A stretch of 64,000 nt of DNA from Dromiciops gliroides (taxonomy: Eukaryota; Chordata; Mammalia; Microbiotheria; Microbiotheriidae): contig NC_057866.1 of the NCBI RefSeq assembly GCF_019393635.1, positions 231,583,359 to 231,647,358 of the forward strand. Direction: 5' to 3'. The notes beneath the pieces are model-generated. The model searched no databases, had not been told where the DNA came from, and saw only the letters and a program-made list of their open reading frames with translations. Of the stretch, positions 1-11,105 are shown in pieces. The first letter of the stretch is position 1. Every line of letters starts with the position of its first letter. The position numbers and the translations under genes were made by a program.

Positions 1-319
1 AAATAATGATTACAAGTGTATGTTCACTTCTAGTGAACTTTTTATCCAGGGGTAATAATTAAGGTAGTGTTTTTAGGGGGAAAAAATGGAACCAAGTTTT
101 CAAACAAATTAGTCTCTTTCAGAAAACAAAATTTACCTTTTTTTTTTTTTTTTGGTCCTTTTAGGTAATGATACTTTCAGTGCATTTAAATGCAGGTGTT
201 CAGGATTATGGCACAGCATTCATTCACTTAAATGATGCCTTCCTTTGTTTTTAGCAAAATCCTATGGGAATCATTGAAGGCTGCACAGGAGGTTTCCAAA
301 AATAACCCTAATCGTAACC
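1..319. other. AT-rich intron-like sequence
   Basis: I see no reading frame, splice-bounded segment or recognisable repeat apart from a short poly-T run near 138-153. Confidence 0.4.
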
Positions 320-420
320 TGGGGGAGCATTAGCTCCTTGAGGGCAGGCACGTTTTATTTGACCTCCTCCATACTTGATATATAACAAGTGCTTAATAAG
401 TGAGTGTTGATTTGATCATA
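320..420 (+). repeat. L2 LINE 3' end
   Basis: The typical L2 tail is visible: 'CTCCTTGAGGGCAGGCACG' followed by 'AAGTGCTTAATAAGTGAGTG'. L2 is an ancient CR1-clade LINE, and this is a short degenerate copy. Confidence 0.75.
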
Positions 421-424
421 TCAT

Positions 425-545
425 AAAATCATATGGATAAAGACCAGAAGAGACCTTCAAGGCCATCATTTTATAGAAAAGTTGAAGTATCCTGCTCAGT
501 GTCACCTGGGTAGGAAATGACAGTGCCAGGCTTCATGCATAGGAG
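425..545 (-). repeat. MIR3-like CORE-SINE fragment
   Basis: A diverged antisense match to the family containing 'AGGTCATCTAGTCCAACCC' and 'TTTTACAGATGAGGAAACTG'. Here it reads 'GAGACCTTCAAGGCCATC' and then 'TTATAGAAAAGTTGAAG'. Confidence 0.5.
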
Positions 546-925
546 CTCTCTCCAGAGCCAGCACTCTCCCCACACCAGACTGAATAGAATTGAAGTGAAT
601 GGTGTTTAACTGAGGCTAAAATGATTCTGCCATCTGTATGTAAATATATACTCTTCATAATAAATGAAGGAATGAATGAATGGATAAAATACACCTAGTT
701 AAAACAATAGGATTGCATTTGTTACTGACCAAGGAATGTACTAAAATATTTTCTGTAAAGGTGTTGTTGAGCCTGAACCAGGAGGAGCAACCTGTTCTCC
801 CCTCTAACCATTCTTAGTTCTCAATATGAAGATTTCGAGAGACTCTACAGTCTCTTTTAGAGGCCAGTTATGATGTTGGCCAATTCTGGTTGTCAGGAAA
901 TTCTTCCTTAGAAATCATGTAAATA

Positions 926-1090
926 GGGGCAGCTAGGTGGTGCAGTGGATAGAGCACCAGCCCTGGAGTCAGGAGTACCTGAGTTTAAATCCGGCCTCAG
1001 ACACTTAACACTTACTAGCTGTGTGACCCTGGGCAAGTCACTTAACCCCAATTGCCTCACTAAAAAAAAAAAAAAAAGAAAAAGAAAAAA
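926..1090 (+). mobile_element. tRNA-derived marsupial SINE, poly-A tailed
   Basis: This copy has the full head (GGGGCAGCTAGGTGGTGCAG), the box-B-like GAGTTTAAATCC and an A-rich tail. A perfect 16-bp target-site duplication, AGAAATCATGTAAATA, lies at 910-925 and 1091-1106. The poly-A tail and the TSD that begins next to it are what L1 machinery produces. Confidence 0.95.
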
Positions 1091-1106
1091 AGAAATCATG
1101 TAAATA

Positions 1107-1420
1107 TCTTGTGCTATAATTTAAGTTTATTTATTCTAGATTTCCTTTTTTAAGTTATTAATGATGACAAAGTATCATTATATAAGAGCCTTCCAGATAA
1201 TAGATGAACATGAGTCTAAGTTTAGTGCCCTTTTCAAATGCTGATCCTGAAGACCCTATAATATGGGGCACACATTTATCTTATAAAGGATCTTTGCAAA
1301 CTTGCCTAAAATAAATGGACTGAAATTTTAACTCTTCTCAATGATTTTATTTCATAATTTCACGCTTAGTCTGAGGGTTTGTAGTTGTACAAACTGTTTG
1401 TGGGGGCAGTGTCTTTTGTT
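1107..1420. other. Unassigned sequence
   Basis: AT-rich intron-like sequence with no recognised repeat or gene. Confidence 0.35.
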
Positions 1421-1475
1421 TGGTTATTTTCATTCATCATTTTCCTTGTTTAATGTCTACCTTTTTATATTTCAG

Positions 1476-1545
1476 TGTTAATGTGCAGGTATGTGACAGC
1501 CCTTTCTGCTGCAGTGAAGAGGAAGCCAGATCCATAGTGCAGTCG
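1476..1545 (+). CDS. Candidate internal exon of an unidentified protein
   Basis: A 70-nt open segment lies between a good acceptor (pyrimidine-rich, TTTTTATATTTCAG) and a good donor (TCG|GTAAGG). Read with one leading base it encodes CDSPFCCSEEEARSIVQS preceded by VNVQV, a composition that looks coding (three cysteines, acidic patch). It ends in phase 0, which matches the start of the candidate exon at 18058. The frame stays open into both flanks, so the limits rest on the splice signals alone. I do not recognise the protein. Short splice-bounded open segments can occur by chance, so the case rests on the three-exon phase agreement. The intron to the next candidate would be about 16.5 kb. Confidence 0.4.
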
Positions 1546-2464
1546 GTAAGGGAGAGAAGCATTAATTGTATTTTAGCCTCTTATATATGGTGTGGGGAGG
1601 AATGCAGAGGTTCTGAAAATCCAGCAGTGAACTGAGACAAAATGCATAAAAAATGAGGCCTTTTTTGAGGCGTGAACTTAAAAAATAGCATTGAAATCTA
1701 CTAAAAAAAAAAAAGAAAAACCCACAGAAAAACAACCAGATAACCCCCCAAACCTCTCTGGTGGAATCTTAATTGTATTTTCCTGAAGGCTCATTAGTTT
1801 TTAGTTGATTTCCTATGATGCTGTTTTTCTTAATACCAGGTAACAAGACGAATTATTATTTGTGTGTCATATACTCTCTTCTCTGATGCTCTGTTGCTAT
1901 GAGTTACCACCCAATGCTAGGACCGAGGCTGACTGCTGGTACTATCTAATCATCAGGGCTGAGCCATATTTTTTCTTATTATTATGGAATTCTGTGTTAT
2001 AAATTTATTTTTGTATAAGAAAAATGAAATATTGAAGATTTTTTAATTTTTTTTCTTTAACAAAGGCCATTTATCTCCTATTTGGGTAAAATTCAGATCA
2101 CAAATTTCTTTTTCAAGCTTTTATGATAATCTTGGATTTCTCTGTTTCCTAATGAAATACTATCCATGGAGAAGTTCATTTATTATTAATTTAAAGTTTT
2201 ATATTTGGAGGCTATTCAGCAAGCAGATTAATGTTCAGATAACCAAGCTTTATCATGGCAAATTTAGCTGTTTCATTTTATTTTTTTTTAAGCATGTTTT
2301 TAGCAGGAAGCAAATAGAAAAATTTTAGGGCTGAAGATACCATATGTAAATTTAACTTTTTCTAAACTTAAATACTTCACAAAATTATTATCTTTATTCC
2401 TTGCTGTGGAATCCAGGTGACCATGGTTTCTTGAAGACTATGCTAGTGGAACATAAGCTGTTAG
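1546..2464. other. Intron-like, no repeat recognised
   Basis: AT-rich sequence with poly-A and poly-T runs (around 1700 and 2040). No repeat family or gene was recognised. Confidence 0.4.
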
Positions 2465-2700
2465 ATCTTTCTAGACTGAAAAAGGCTGGTGACAATCATG
2501 GATAATGCCTCCTCACTGATAGTGTGACCCTGAGCAAGCCCTTTGACCTCGTCAGGCTCGTTTTCCTCATCTGTAAAATGGGGAATCATAAAAACCTACC
2601 TTCTGAGGTTGTGGATCAAAGGATATAACCTAGGGAAAGCACTTGTGTGTGAGGAATTACTTGGTTGTGTCAGCCTGTGAAATGAAGAAAAATATAAATG
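2465..2700 (+). repeat. CORE-SINE (MIR family) copy
   Basis: The conserved core is seen in order: 'GTGTGACCCTGAGCAAGCC', then 'TTTTCCTCATCTGTAAAATG', then an L2-like tail 'AGGATATAACCTAGGGAAAG'. It is a degenerate old copy. Confidence 0.7.
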
Positions 2701-2770
2701 GTGCTCATTCTATGCAGCAAGCTCTCTCGTGCTTCTGCAGTGGCAGTCCCGGGACTTCAGCCTAATTAAC

Positions 2771-2792
2771 AGCAACAACAACAACAACAATA
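2771..2792. repeat. (CAA)n microsatellite
   Basis: Seven near-perfect CAA repeats just before a SINE. Confidence 0.85.
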
Positions 2793-2802
2793 ACATTTGA
2801 AG

Positions 2803-3106
2803 GTTTGTTGTTGTTCAGTCCTGTCTGACTCTTCATGACCCCGGCTCATTTTACAGATGAAGAAACTGAGGCAAACAGGGGTAAGTGACTTGCCCAGGGT
2901 CACGCAGCTAATAAGTGTCTGAGGTTGGTTTTGAGCTCAGCCGTTCATGTCCAGAGCTCTATTGAGCTCAGGTCTTCCTGACTGCCAGGGCTGGCACTCT
3001 ATTAGCGGCACCACCTAGTGAGTGTCTGAGGTTGGATTTGAACCCAGGAAGATGAGTCTTCCTGACTCCAGCCTCAGCACTCTATACACTACCACCTAGC
3101 TGCCTG
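2803..3106 (-). mobile_element. RTE-tailed marsupial SINE with a duplicated head
   Basis: The plus strand starts with the complement of a Bov-B/RTE-type tail (TTGTTGTTGTTCAGTCCTG, CTGACTCTTCATGACCCC). It then has the shared SINE core 'TGACTTGCCCAGGGTCACGC' and a head ending CCACCTAG. The head portion (from AGTGTCTGAGGTTGG) is present twice in a row, near 2917-3017 and 3018-3105. This suggests recombination between two SINE copies or a second insertion that lost its tail. Confidence 0.7.
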
Positions 3107-3109
3107 CTT

Positions 3110-3325
3110 TAATGTTTGCTGTGTGCTTTATATGTATTATCTCATCCAATCCTTATAACAACCCTATGAGGCAAGTACTATTATTATTCCCATATCACAG
3201 AAGAAACAATTAAGTCTAAGATTGGTCAGGCAATTTGTTCAAAGTCACTTAGTAAGTATCTGCTGTATGATCTGAACTCAGCCCTGTGTGTTTAACACTC
3301 TATCTGATGCACCACTTAGCTGCAT
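3110..3325 (-). repeat. CORE-SINE (MIR family), antisense
   Basis: Reads 'ATTATCTCATCCAATCC', 'AACAACCCTATGAGGCAAG' and 'CAAAGTCACTTAGTAAGTA', the reverse complement of the MIR core and head. Confidence 0.75.
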
Positions 3326-4284
3326 AGGAATCACCCTATTCTAAAAAATATGGTCATTAAAAGTTAAAAAGTAGTAACTTTGGTAAATGCCCTCTGGAAC
3401 AAAATGTGGAGCCACTTGTACAAGTGATTCAGACATATCTTCATCTAATATACTAATATTACTTCCACAAGTTGTCCTGCAGCATCAGTATTTTTAACCC
3501 TGTAGAACCTTTCCTGTGTCATCCCTTCAGCATTGACATGTCTGAAGGAGCTTTATCAGGGTATATATTCCCCAGCCCTTCCTTATTTCCCATATACTGG
3601 GCTTTTTGTTATCTTAGAGATGCTTTTGTGTTTAATTTGTCAAGCAGTTTCCCAGCACAACTTAAGATGTTTACATTCTGCATCAAGCCTTACTGGGTTA
3701 CTTTTAGTACTATGCCCATATGGAAACAATAAATTCTAAGCCTCCCCAACTGCTTGGTTGCCCCTGAAGAAGTAAATTGCTCATTAATCAGTAGTGCATG
3801 TGTGCATGCATCCCAGTTATACCATCATGACCTGGATTTCGGAATGCCCTCAGAGACTAAGGATATGCGCTATTCAGCTGGGTGGTAGGACTGGGAGATT
3901 CCCATTTCCACAACTTGGCCACACCAGGCTGAGATGTGGAGATGAGGTTTTTTGATAAGGAAAATGACTGCTTTCTAGAAGGTGTTATTTTAGAACCCAC
4001 AAAGAAAGGAAACATACCGGACTTTGTACTGAATAAGTGAACAGGAACTGATACAGGAAGTATCTGTGGGTGAACCACTATGCAATACTGATCAGAACAC
4101 AATGAGGTTGAACAGTATTGGGAGTGGGAGAACCAGAAGAAAGCCATCATGTGGTTTCCTAATTTTAGAGAAAGGAATTAAAACAATGTGGTCTGTTAGG
4201 AAAATAATTTGTGCTACCACAGCCATACAGGCAGCGAAACACAGGGCACTCTCAGGATGGAGCTTGGAAATGGCAGACACTCCT
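3326..4284. other. Unassigned stretch
   Basis: No splice-bounded exon, known repeat or gene was recognised. Reading frames here are short and without protein character. Confidence 0.35.
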
Positions 4285-4680
4285 GTGTGGCCTTTGGCTT
4301 TTATAGCCCTTCCTCACCTGGACCCGCCCTTCCTAACCTGGACCCTCCCTTCCAACCTTTCCAGGCATCTAATACTTTACTCTCCCCAGACCCTCTGTGA
4401 TCTGGTGACCCTGGCCTCCCTCCCTGCTCTTCCTCCAACAAAATACTCCATCTCTCAGCCCCAGACATTTTCAATGACCCCCTTAGAGCCTTCCCTCTAT
4501 GGAATATCTCCAATTGATCCTCTATGTGTCTTCTTTTGTACATAGTGTTACTATGTTTCCCTCATTAGAATGTGAGTTCTGAAAGCACAGAGACTGTTTT
4601 AGCTTATCTTTGTATCTCTAGTGTTTTAGCACGATGCCCAGCATATAGTAGGTGCTTAATAAGTGCTCATTGACTTGACT
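4285..4680 (+). repeat. L2 LINE 3' region
   Basis: A pyrimidine-rich C-terminal ORF2 remnant ('CCTTTCCAGGCATCTAATAC') is followed by the L2 3' end 'TAGTAGGTGCTTAATAAGTG'. The open frames across it are decayed. Confidence 0.65.
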
Positions 4681-5149
4681 TTTTGCCTTTGGAAAAAGTC
4701 ATGGTACCTTAGTGCATGGAATCTTTCCTGGTGTTCCTTGATCATGAGAGAAATTATCCAACTAGGAAGGCCTTCCTTTGGGAAATCTAATTCTCCACAG
4801 CTCAGAGGACAGTGGTAGCCCAAGGAGAAGAATTGCCTACTTGTGCACAGGACCTGATGGTTACAAAGTGCTTTACATCTAAGAATAAGTGATTGAACTA
4901 TAGACATTTGTAAAAGGAAACCAAAAAAGGAAATTGAAATGAATGGCAAGCACAACCAGTCTTCACACATAGTAGGCACTTAATGAATGCTTGTAGAGTG
5001 AATGTTTGCCGATCCAAGGATGCTTTAAACTGGGTGACAGAACAGAACCACTATATATTGTCCTAGAGGTCTAAGATATAGTAGTTGACCAATGGCAACA
5101 GCCTTTACTCTCCGTAAATGGGATGCAGATGTCAAACTCTCTTCACTTT
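4681..5149. other. Unassigned stretch
   Basis: Contains a possible small L2-like tail near 4965-5000 (CATAGTAGGCACTTAATGAA). Nothing else was recognised. Confidence 0.4.
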
Positions 5150-5790
5150 AATTTCAGCTATTATAATAATACCCTCCTAATTTGCCTCTCTATCACCAGC
5201 CCTCCCTCCCATCCATCCTATACACTACCTCTAGCATAATGTCTTTGGGGCTCAGGTATGATTCTGTCGTTCCCCCTACTCAACAACCTTCCATGACTCA
5301 CTATTACCTTTAGAATAAAATACCAACTTGCTATCAGGCATTTCGGACTCACCGCAATCTTTATCTGATTGATCTTCTTAGTCTTATCTCACCTTATTTC
5401 TCTTGATAGAAGTGATTTTCGAGCCAAAATGGACTACTTGAAGTTTTTCAGACTTTATGTATTGTATGCTTTTTCCATGGCTTCACTAAGCTGTTCCCCA
5501 TGTCTGGGATGATCTTCATCATCTCACCCTTCAGAATTCTTAGCTCAAGGTCCTTTCTTTCATGAAGCTTTGCCTGACCCCCCCCCCCCCCGCCCCAGTA
5601 GTTCTCTCACCCTCCTCAAATATTCCTGGAACAGTTTATCTCATATTTTCTTTGTGGTTTCACTGCCCGATGTGTATTTTACTCATCTCTATTGATGTTG
5701 TTTACCCCTCTACCCAATATGTGCCCCCTGAAAAACAAGGACTATTCTGTTTTTTGCCTTAATAAACATTTTCTGATTGAGCAAATGAAT
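5150..5790 (+). repeat. L2 LINE ORF2 end and 3' UTR
   Basis: It follows the L2 order: 'CTCCTAATTTGCCTCTCTAT', 'CAACAACCTTCCATGACTCA', 'AAGCTTTGCCTGACC', then the 3' end 'TTAATAAACATTTTCTG'. A run of about 14 C residues (5578-5591) interrupts it. Confidence 0.75.
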
Positions 5791-5964
5791 GAAATCAACC
5801 AACCACATTTCTTTAAATGGGCTTTGTAGTATGGGGGGGGGGGGGTCTGCCTGACTGTAGCACATAAACACTAGCTTATCCATATTCACTTGTTATTTCT
5901 GAGCCTTAACTGTCTTATAACTTATTGTCTTATAACTTTTACTTGGTAGCAAAAAAACAGGATA

Positions 5965-6170
5965 TCTGGGGAGCCTGAATGATATAGTAGAAAGAACTCT
6001 GGCATCAGAGTCAGAAGGCTTGACTCAGAAATGCCAGTTACTATTTGTGTGATCTTAAGCAAGTCATTCACCTTGAATCTCAGTTTCCTCATCTTTAAAA
6101 TGAAGAAGTTGTGGTAGATGGCCTCTGAGGTCCCTCTCATCTCTACATCTGTGATCTCAGGAATCTCTGT
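5965..6170 (+). repeat. MIR3-type CORE-SINE
   Basis: Head 'TAGTAGAAAGAACTCTGG', core 'TCAGTTTCCTCATC', and a tail of the type 'GATGGCCTCTGAGGTCCCTC'. That tail resembles the 3' end of L3/CR1 LINEs. Confidence 0.75.
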
Positions 6171-6539
6171 TCATCTAGTATAGGATTTGGCCTTCTCCTG
6201 TATTTAATTATAATTTAGAATACACCTGCACAGATTTGTGGGTCGAGTGATGGACTGATTTTTATTTCGCAGAAAGTATTGTTATCAGTTCTAAACATTT
6301 GCCAACTTCATTATTACTCAACCTCCTGTAAAGAAATCACGTTTTATCACCCTTTGTCCTCCCTTTTACAGATAGAATTTTCCCTTTTCAATTAATCCCA
6401 TTATGGTTCTGTATAACAAAATTATATCAGAAAGCCCATCCTAGTGCTACTCTGCTAATGTGAATTTAACAAATTCTGTTACAATGTGAATTCTTGAGTA
6501 ACAGTTGCATTCCCAAGGCCATTTGCACATATTAGTCTA

Positions 6540-6650
6540 TTTATTCAAGTCAATCAATCAATTAACACATGTGTTTTAGTGCCAAGCACTGTAGCAGGTT
6601 CTGGTGATACAAATACAAAGAAGAAAACTGCCTACTGACAAGACCCCTTT
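6540..6650 (-). repeat. L2 3' end, antisense
   Basis: Reads 'CAATCAATCAATTAACAC' and 'GTGCCAAGCACTGTAGCAGG', the complement of the L2 tail. Confidence 0.65.
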
Positions 6651-6709
6651 GTCATGGTACTTATGTCTCTCATATAATGCACATCCCTACATGATATTAA
6701 TTATTTTTC

Positions 6710-6873
6710 TTTTTTCTTTCTTTCTTTTTTTTTTTTTTGCAAGGCAATGGGGGTTAAGTGACTTGCCCAGGGTCACACAGCTCTTAAGTGGCAAGTGTCT
6801 GAGGCTGGATTTGAACTCAGGTCTTCCTGAATCCAGGGCCCTTGCTTTATCTACTGTACCACCTAGCTGCTCC
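6710..6873 (-). mobile_element. tRNA-derived marsupial SINE
   Basis: Antisense copy beginning with poly-T and ending CCACCTAGCTGCTCC. A perfect 17-bp TSD, GATATTAATTATTTTTC, lies at 6693-6709 and 6874-6890. Confidence 0.95.
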
Positions 6874-6934
6874 GATATTAATTATTTTTCAAAAAAATGA
6901 AAGTGCTTTTGGAAATGTTACAATAGTTCCATTC

Positions 6935-7024
6935 ATAGTATTCTGGGTTTTAGAGGTAGAAGAGACTTTAAAGATCAACTAATCCTCTTTCCGGATTTTA
7001 TAAATCACTCAGTTATTTTGGTAA
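6935..7024 (-). repeat. MIR3-like fragment
   Basis: 'GAGACTTTAAAGATCAACT' followed by an A/T-rich core remnant matches the antisense MIR3 tail. It is short and diverged. Confidence 0.4.
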
Positions 7025-7737
7025 AGAGTTCTACCTTGTTATTGGTATTTGCGAGTCAATAAAATGGTAAGTTTACAGTGATCTTTGAGTAGAGACAAAT
7101 AAGTGCTCTGGGTTCCTTTTTCGAGACCTTTAACCTCACAGTTTAGCAAATTGCCAAAGCATCTGCAGAACACTCACTGAATTACCAGCCTTTTTTAGTT
7201 TACATGTCATTTTGCAACCAAAAACATACTGACACAATATTTTTAAAACATGAAGTTTCATTAAAAACAAACTTATGGTTTTAGAAAGTAGGTAGTTAAT
7301 TATATTTTCAGATACCGCTCTTTTAAAAGAGACAAAATATCCCCTTTTCCACAATTTTCTTCCTTCCCTCTCCCTCCCTACTTCTTACTATCTGCAAATA
7401 CCCCTTCTCCTTAGTTTGGTAGTAGCAGGTAAACAAAGGAAAAGCTCGCATGAAAAAGTGCAATAAGACTACAAAATCACAATGATCAAGCTTCATCCTC
7501 AAGGAGAGATATGGGAAGATGCTTTCTCTTGCTTCTTAGAAAAGGTGGGGTTCTAGGTATGGAACACTGACACTTTCTGTTCTCCCTCTTTTCTATTCTT
7601 TATTATGGGGGATGGCTTTCTAGGCAAGGGCATGGATTCCTTTGGGAAATCTAAGTCAAGTAAAAACAGATCATATTACTAAAATTTAAAACACAACAAG
7701 AACCCATATACTTATATTCTCTAGACCCTAGCACTAG
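7025..7737. other. Unassigned stretch
   Basis: Nothing was recognised. Frames on both strands are short and A/T-biased. Confidence 0.35.
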
Positions 7738-7750
7738 GCTTGCTTTTTTT

Positions 7751-7888
7751 TTTTTTTTCAGGGCAATGAGGGTTAAGGGACTTGCCTAGGGTCACACAGC
7801 TAGTAAGTGTCTGAGGCTGGATTTGAACTCAGGTCCTTCTGAATCCAGGGCTGGTGCTTTATCTACTGCACTACCTAGCTGCCCCTTA
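7751..7888 (-). mobile_element. tRNA-derived marsupial SINE
   Basis: Poly-T, 'CAGGGCAATGAGGGTTAAGG', and end CCTAGCTGCCCC. The TSD GCTTGCTTTTTT is seen on both sides (near 7738-7750 and 7889-7901). Confidence 0.92.
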
Positions 7889-8739
7889 AGCTTGCTTTTT
7901 TAATGAAAGATTGGACTGTGACAAAAGTTTTATTTTCTTAAAGTGGAATTTTACCTGTAATTATGTTTGAGCATGTATACCTAAAAGTTTCATTTTTAAT
8001 TAGGAATTCACTGGGGAGAGAGAGAAACAAAAACAATTTCAGTAGGAGGGGAAACAAAGACCCTTCCACATATCTATTGCATCTCTAGATGAATTGGCAG
8101 GGGAGGAGGCATAAAATGTTATTGACACATTTTTTAGATATTTTTGTGGAAAAGTTGGGTTAGATATATTTTTCCCTTTTCCCCATGAAGTCATTACAAC
8201 TTTTTAAAGCTTCAGACTTTAATACTTCAAACCTGACCCACTAAAGAGCGCTGCCTTTGATTTAAAGAAGCCAGTTGTAAATTGGCACGCAGTCTACATT
8301 AGCGTTCTGTCTTCTTGTTTTCCTTTAGCCAACCCCATTTTGTGAAGTTCCATGTGAATTCCTGTGCACCCGGGGCCCTAATCTTGGGTTAATCTAGATA
8401 CCATATTTGGATTTCTCTTTAAGGAAGGGGTTCCTTAAAGCCTGTTCTTCATTAGTCAGGAGTGATGGGTGGAACGCAGCATGATGGTTTTGCTGAGTGA
8501 TGGTGGCCAAGGGGTCTATTGTTTGATAGTAGGAGCACATGGAGACCAAGGAGCATGCCTAGGCTTCCTCTTGGCCAATCTCTCCTGGAGAGAGTGGACA
8601 GAGGTGTAATGTCTTCTGGGAAGAGCCAGGTTTCTTAATACAAAAGATACAGATAGTGAAGTAAAGACATCTGCTCATATTGTGCATCATTTCTGTCATC
8701 TTCCTATCTGGGATAAAGACAACATTGGGTAGTAAACAT
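7889..8739. other. Unassigned stretch with one acceptor-like site
   Basis: A pyrimidine tract ending TTTCCTTTAG at about 8329 precedes a 23-codon open frame that stops at TAG without a convincing donor. I do not call an exon. Confidence 0.35.
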
Positions 8740-8912
8740 TGGGACTAATGCTGCTGTTGTTATCCCCATTTTACAGCTTAGGAAACTGAGGCAGGCAGTG
8801 GTTAAGGGACTTGTCCAGGGTCACATAGCTAGTAAGTTTCTGAGGCTGGATTTGAACTCAAGTCTTCCTTAATCTAGGCCCCACACTCTATTCACTGCCA
8901 CCTAGCTTCCTG
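8740..8912 (-). repeat. CORE-SINE, antisense
   Basis: Shows 'TTTTACAGCTTAGGAAACTG', 'GGACTTGTCCAGGGTCACAT' and 'CTATTCACTGCCACCTAGC'. It differs from the young SINE by having the older MIR-like core and lacking a poly-A end. Confidence 0.75.
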
Positions 8913-8934
8913 AGCGATCAGATAGGGAGGAGGA

Positions 8935-9485
8935 GAACCGGGTAAGAGTGGAGTCACAAAAAAACCTGCAGAAGAGAGTATCAAGAATAGGGTTATAGAC
9001 AGCATCAAAGATTGCAGAGAGACCAAGAAGAATGTGAACAGAGGAAATACCATTAAATTTGGCGATTAAAAGATCCTTGGAGGGGCAGCTGGGTGACCCC
9101 ATGGATAAAGCACCAGCCCTGGATTCAGGAGGACCTGAGTTCAAAGCTGGCCTCAGACACTTGACACTTACTAGCTGTGTGACCCTGGGCAAGTCACTTA
9201 ACCCTCACTGCCCTGCAAAAAAAAAAAAAAAAAGATCCTTGGTGACTTTGAAGAGAGCACTTTCAGTTTAGCGATGAGGTAAGCAGCCAGACTACAGAGA
9301 GTTCAGAGGAGGGAGAGGAAAGAATATGAAGGGAGAGATTATAGATGACCTTCTCCACAGAAGGGTGGAGTGATAGCAGATGGACAATAGCTAGTAGGGA
9401 TAGATGAGTAAAGTGAGGGGTTTTTGCAGAAGGCGGAGGCATGGGCCTGTTGGCAAACAGTAGGGAAACAGTAAATAGGGAGGGA
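8935..9485 (-). repeat. L2 LINE reverse-transcriptase fragment
   Basis: On the minus strand, DLLIAKFNGISSVHILLGLS followed by AIFDAVYNP matches the CR1/L2 reverse-transcriptase region that normally reads LxDLSAAFDTVDH. The first catalytic aspartate position is degenerate, so the enzyme is dead. A young SINE (9083-9229) interrupts it. This is a coding-domain remnant, whereas most L2 copies in the window are 3' ends. Confidence 0.8.
9083..9229 (+). mobile_element. tRNA-derived marsupial SINE
   Basis: Head GGGGCAGCTGGGTGACC and a poly-A end of about 17 A. TSD AAAGATCCTTGG at about 9069-9080 and 9231-9242, inside an older L2. Confidence 0.93.
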
Positions 9486-9516
9486 CTGAAGATGAGTGAA
9501 TTTGAGTTGTTGTTGG

Positions 9517-10750
9517 TTTTTTTTTTAACTTAATAGTGTTTTATTTTTTCTAGTTACATGCAAAGATAGCTTTCAACATTTGTTTTTATAAGATTTTGAG
9601 TTCCAAATTTTCCCCCCTCCATCCCTTCCCTCCCCCTTCCCAAGATGGCAAGCAATCTGATATAGATTATATATGTATTATCACATTAAACATATTTCTG
9701 CATTAGTTATGTTGTGAAAGAAGAATCAGAACAAAAGGGAAAAACCTAAGAAAGAAAGAAAAAAAAACAAACCAAAAGAAAAAGTAAAAACAGTATGGTT
9801 CAATCTGCATTGCAATTCCACAGTTCTTTTTTCTGGATGTAGAGAGTATTTTTCATCATGAATCCTTTGGAATTGTCTTGGATCATTGTTTAGCTGAGAA
9901 AAGCAAAGTCTATCATAGTAGACCATTACACAATGCTGCTGTTACTATGTACAATGTTCTCCTGGTTCTGCTCCTCTCACTCAGCATCAGTTCATGTAAG
10001 TCCTTCCAGGTTTCTCATAAATCTGTCTGTTCATCATTTGTTTGTTTTTTTGTTGTGGGACAATGAGGGTTAAGTGACTTGCCCAGGGTCACACAGCTAG
10101 TAAGTCTCAAGTGTCTGAATCTGGATTTGAACTCAAGTCCTCCTGAATCCAGGGCCAGTGATTTATTCACTGCACCACCTAGTTACCCCTTGCTCATCAA
10201 TTCTTATAGCACAATAGTATTCCATTACATTCATATACCATAACTTGTTCAAACATTTCCCAATTGATTGACATCCTCTCAGTTTCCAGTTCTTTGCTAC
10301 CACAAAGAGAGCTGCTATAAATATTTTTTGTACATATGGGTCCTTTTCCCTTTTTTATGATCTCTTTGGGATACAGACCTAGTAGTGGTATTGCTGGGTC
10401 AAAGAGTCTGCACAGCTCCATAGCCCTTTGGGCATAGTTCCAAATTGTTCTCCAGAATGGTTGGATCAGTTCACAACTCTACCAACAATTCATTAGGGTT
10501 CCAATTTTTCCACATCTTCTCCAACATTTATCATTTTCTTTTTTTGTCAAAACAGCCAATTTGGTAGGTATGAATGAGGTGATACCTAAGAGTTGTTTTA
10601 ATTTGCATTTTTCTAATCAGTAGTGATTGAGAACATTTTTTCATATGGCAATAGATAGATTTGATTTCTTCATCTGAAAACTGCATGTTCATATCTTTGA
10701 CCATTTATCAATTGGGGAATGATTTGTATTATAAATTTGATTCAGTGATT
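9517..10750 (-). mobile_element. 5'-truncated L1 LINE (ORF2 C-terminus and 3' UTR)
   Basis: The plus strand starts at the complement of the poly-A tail. The minus strand at 10197-10421 encodes FDPAIPLLGLYPKEIIKKGK, the conserved C-terminal block of L1 ORF2 (mammalian L1 has DPAIPLLGIYP). Codons further along are frameshifted. The element is truncated at about 10750, which is normal for L1 insertions. A SINE splits it at 10043-10189. Confidence 0.9.
10043..10189 (-). mobile_element. tRNA-derived SINE nested in L1
   Basis: Poly-T-rich start, 'TTAAGTGACTTGCCCAGGG', and end CACCTAGTTACCCC. The host L1 sequence resumes directly, with the duplicated target TGTTCATCATTTG / TGCTCATCAATTC on either side. 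That is the CATCATTTCTT site discussed in the findings. Confidence 0.9.
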
Positions 10751-10904
10751 TATGTTTTGTTTAGAAAAAGCAGCAGTAGATGCATGATATCCTTTATTTA
10801 ATAAGGTTATATGGGTGTGCATGTATGTGTGCATTTAAGCATTCCCTGATAAGGAAATAATTGTCACCCCTTATGTGTTAATGCCCAGACCTACCTTGGA
10901 ACTC

Positions 10905-11105
10905 CCTGTTCCAAGTGCTTATATACATCATGTTATCTTCACAATGGCCTTATGAAGTAGAGAGTATTTGAATTACTCTTCAAGTTGCACAGAATAGGAT
11001 ACTGAGACTGGGAAAGTTGTCAGTTGCTGCATGTCTCATGCCTATTAAATGACAGAGCTGAGTAGAATTCCTTCAAAGCCATTTTACTCTTCCTACTATA
11101 CTATT
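10905..11105 (-). repeat. Old MIR copy, antisense
   Basis: 'ATCATGTTATCTTCACAATG' and 'ATACTGAGACTGGGAAAG' follow the antisense MIR core. Highly diverged. Confidence 0.5.

Noticed and set aside
926..1000. tRNA-like A/B boxes suggesting a tRNA gene
   Set aside because: They belong to the SINE head. There is no cloverleaf with acceptor stem, and many copies occur across the window.
4066..4545. 159-residue plus-strand frame
   Set aside because: It runs through unassigned sequence into an L2 3' region, has no recognisable domain, and the L2 sequence has no expected frame there.
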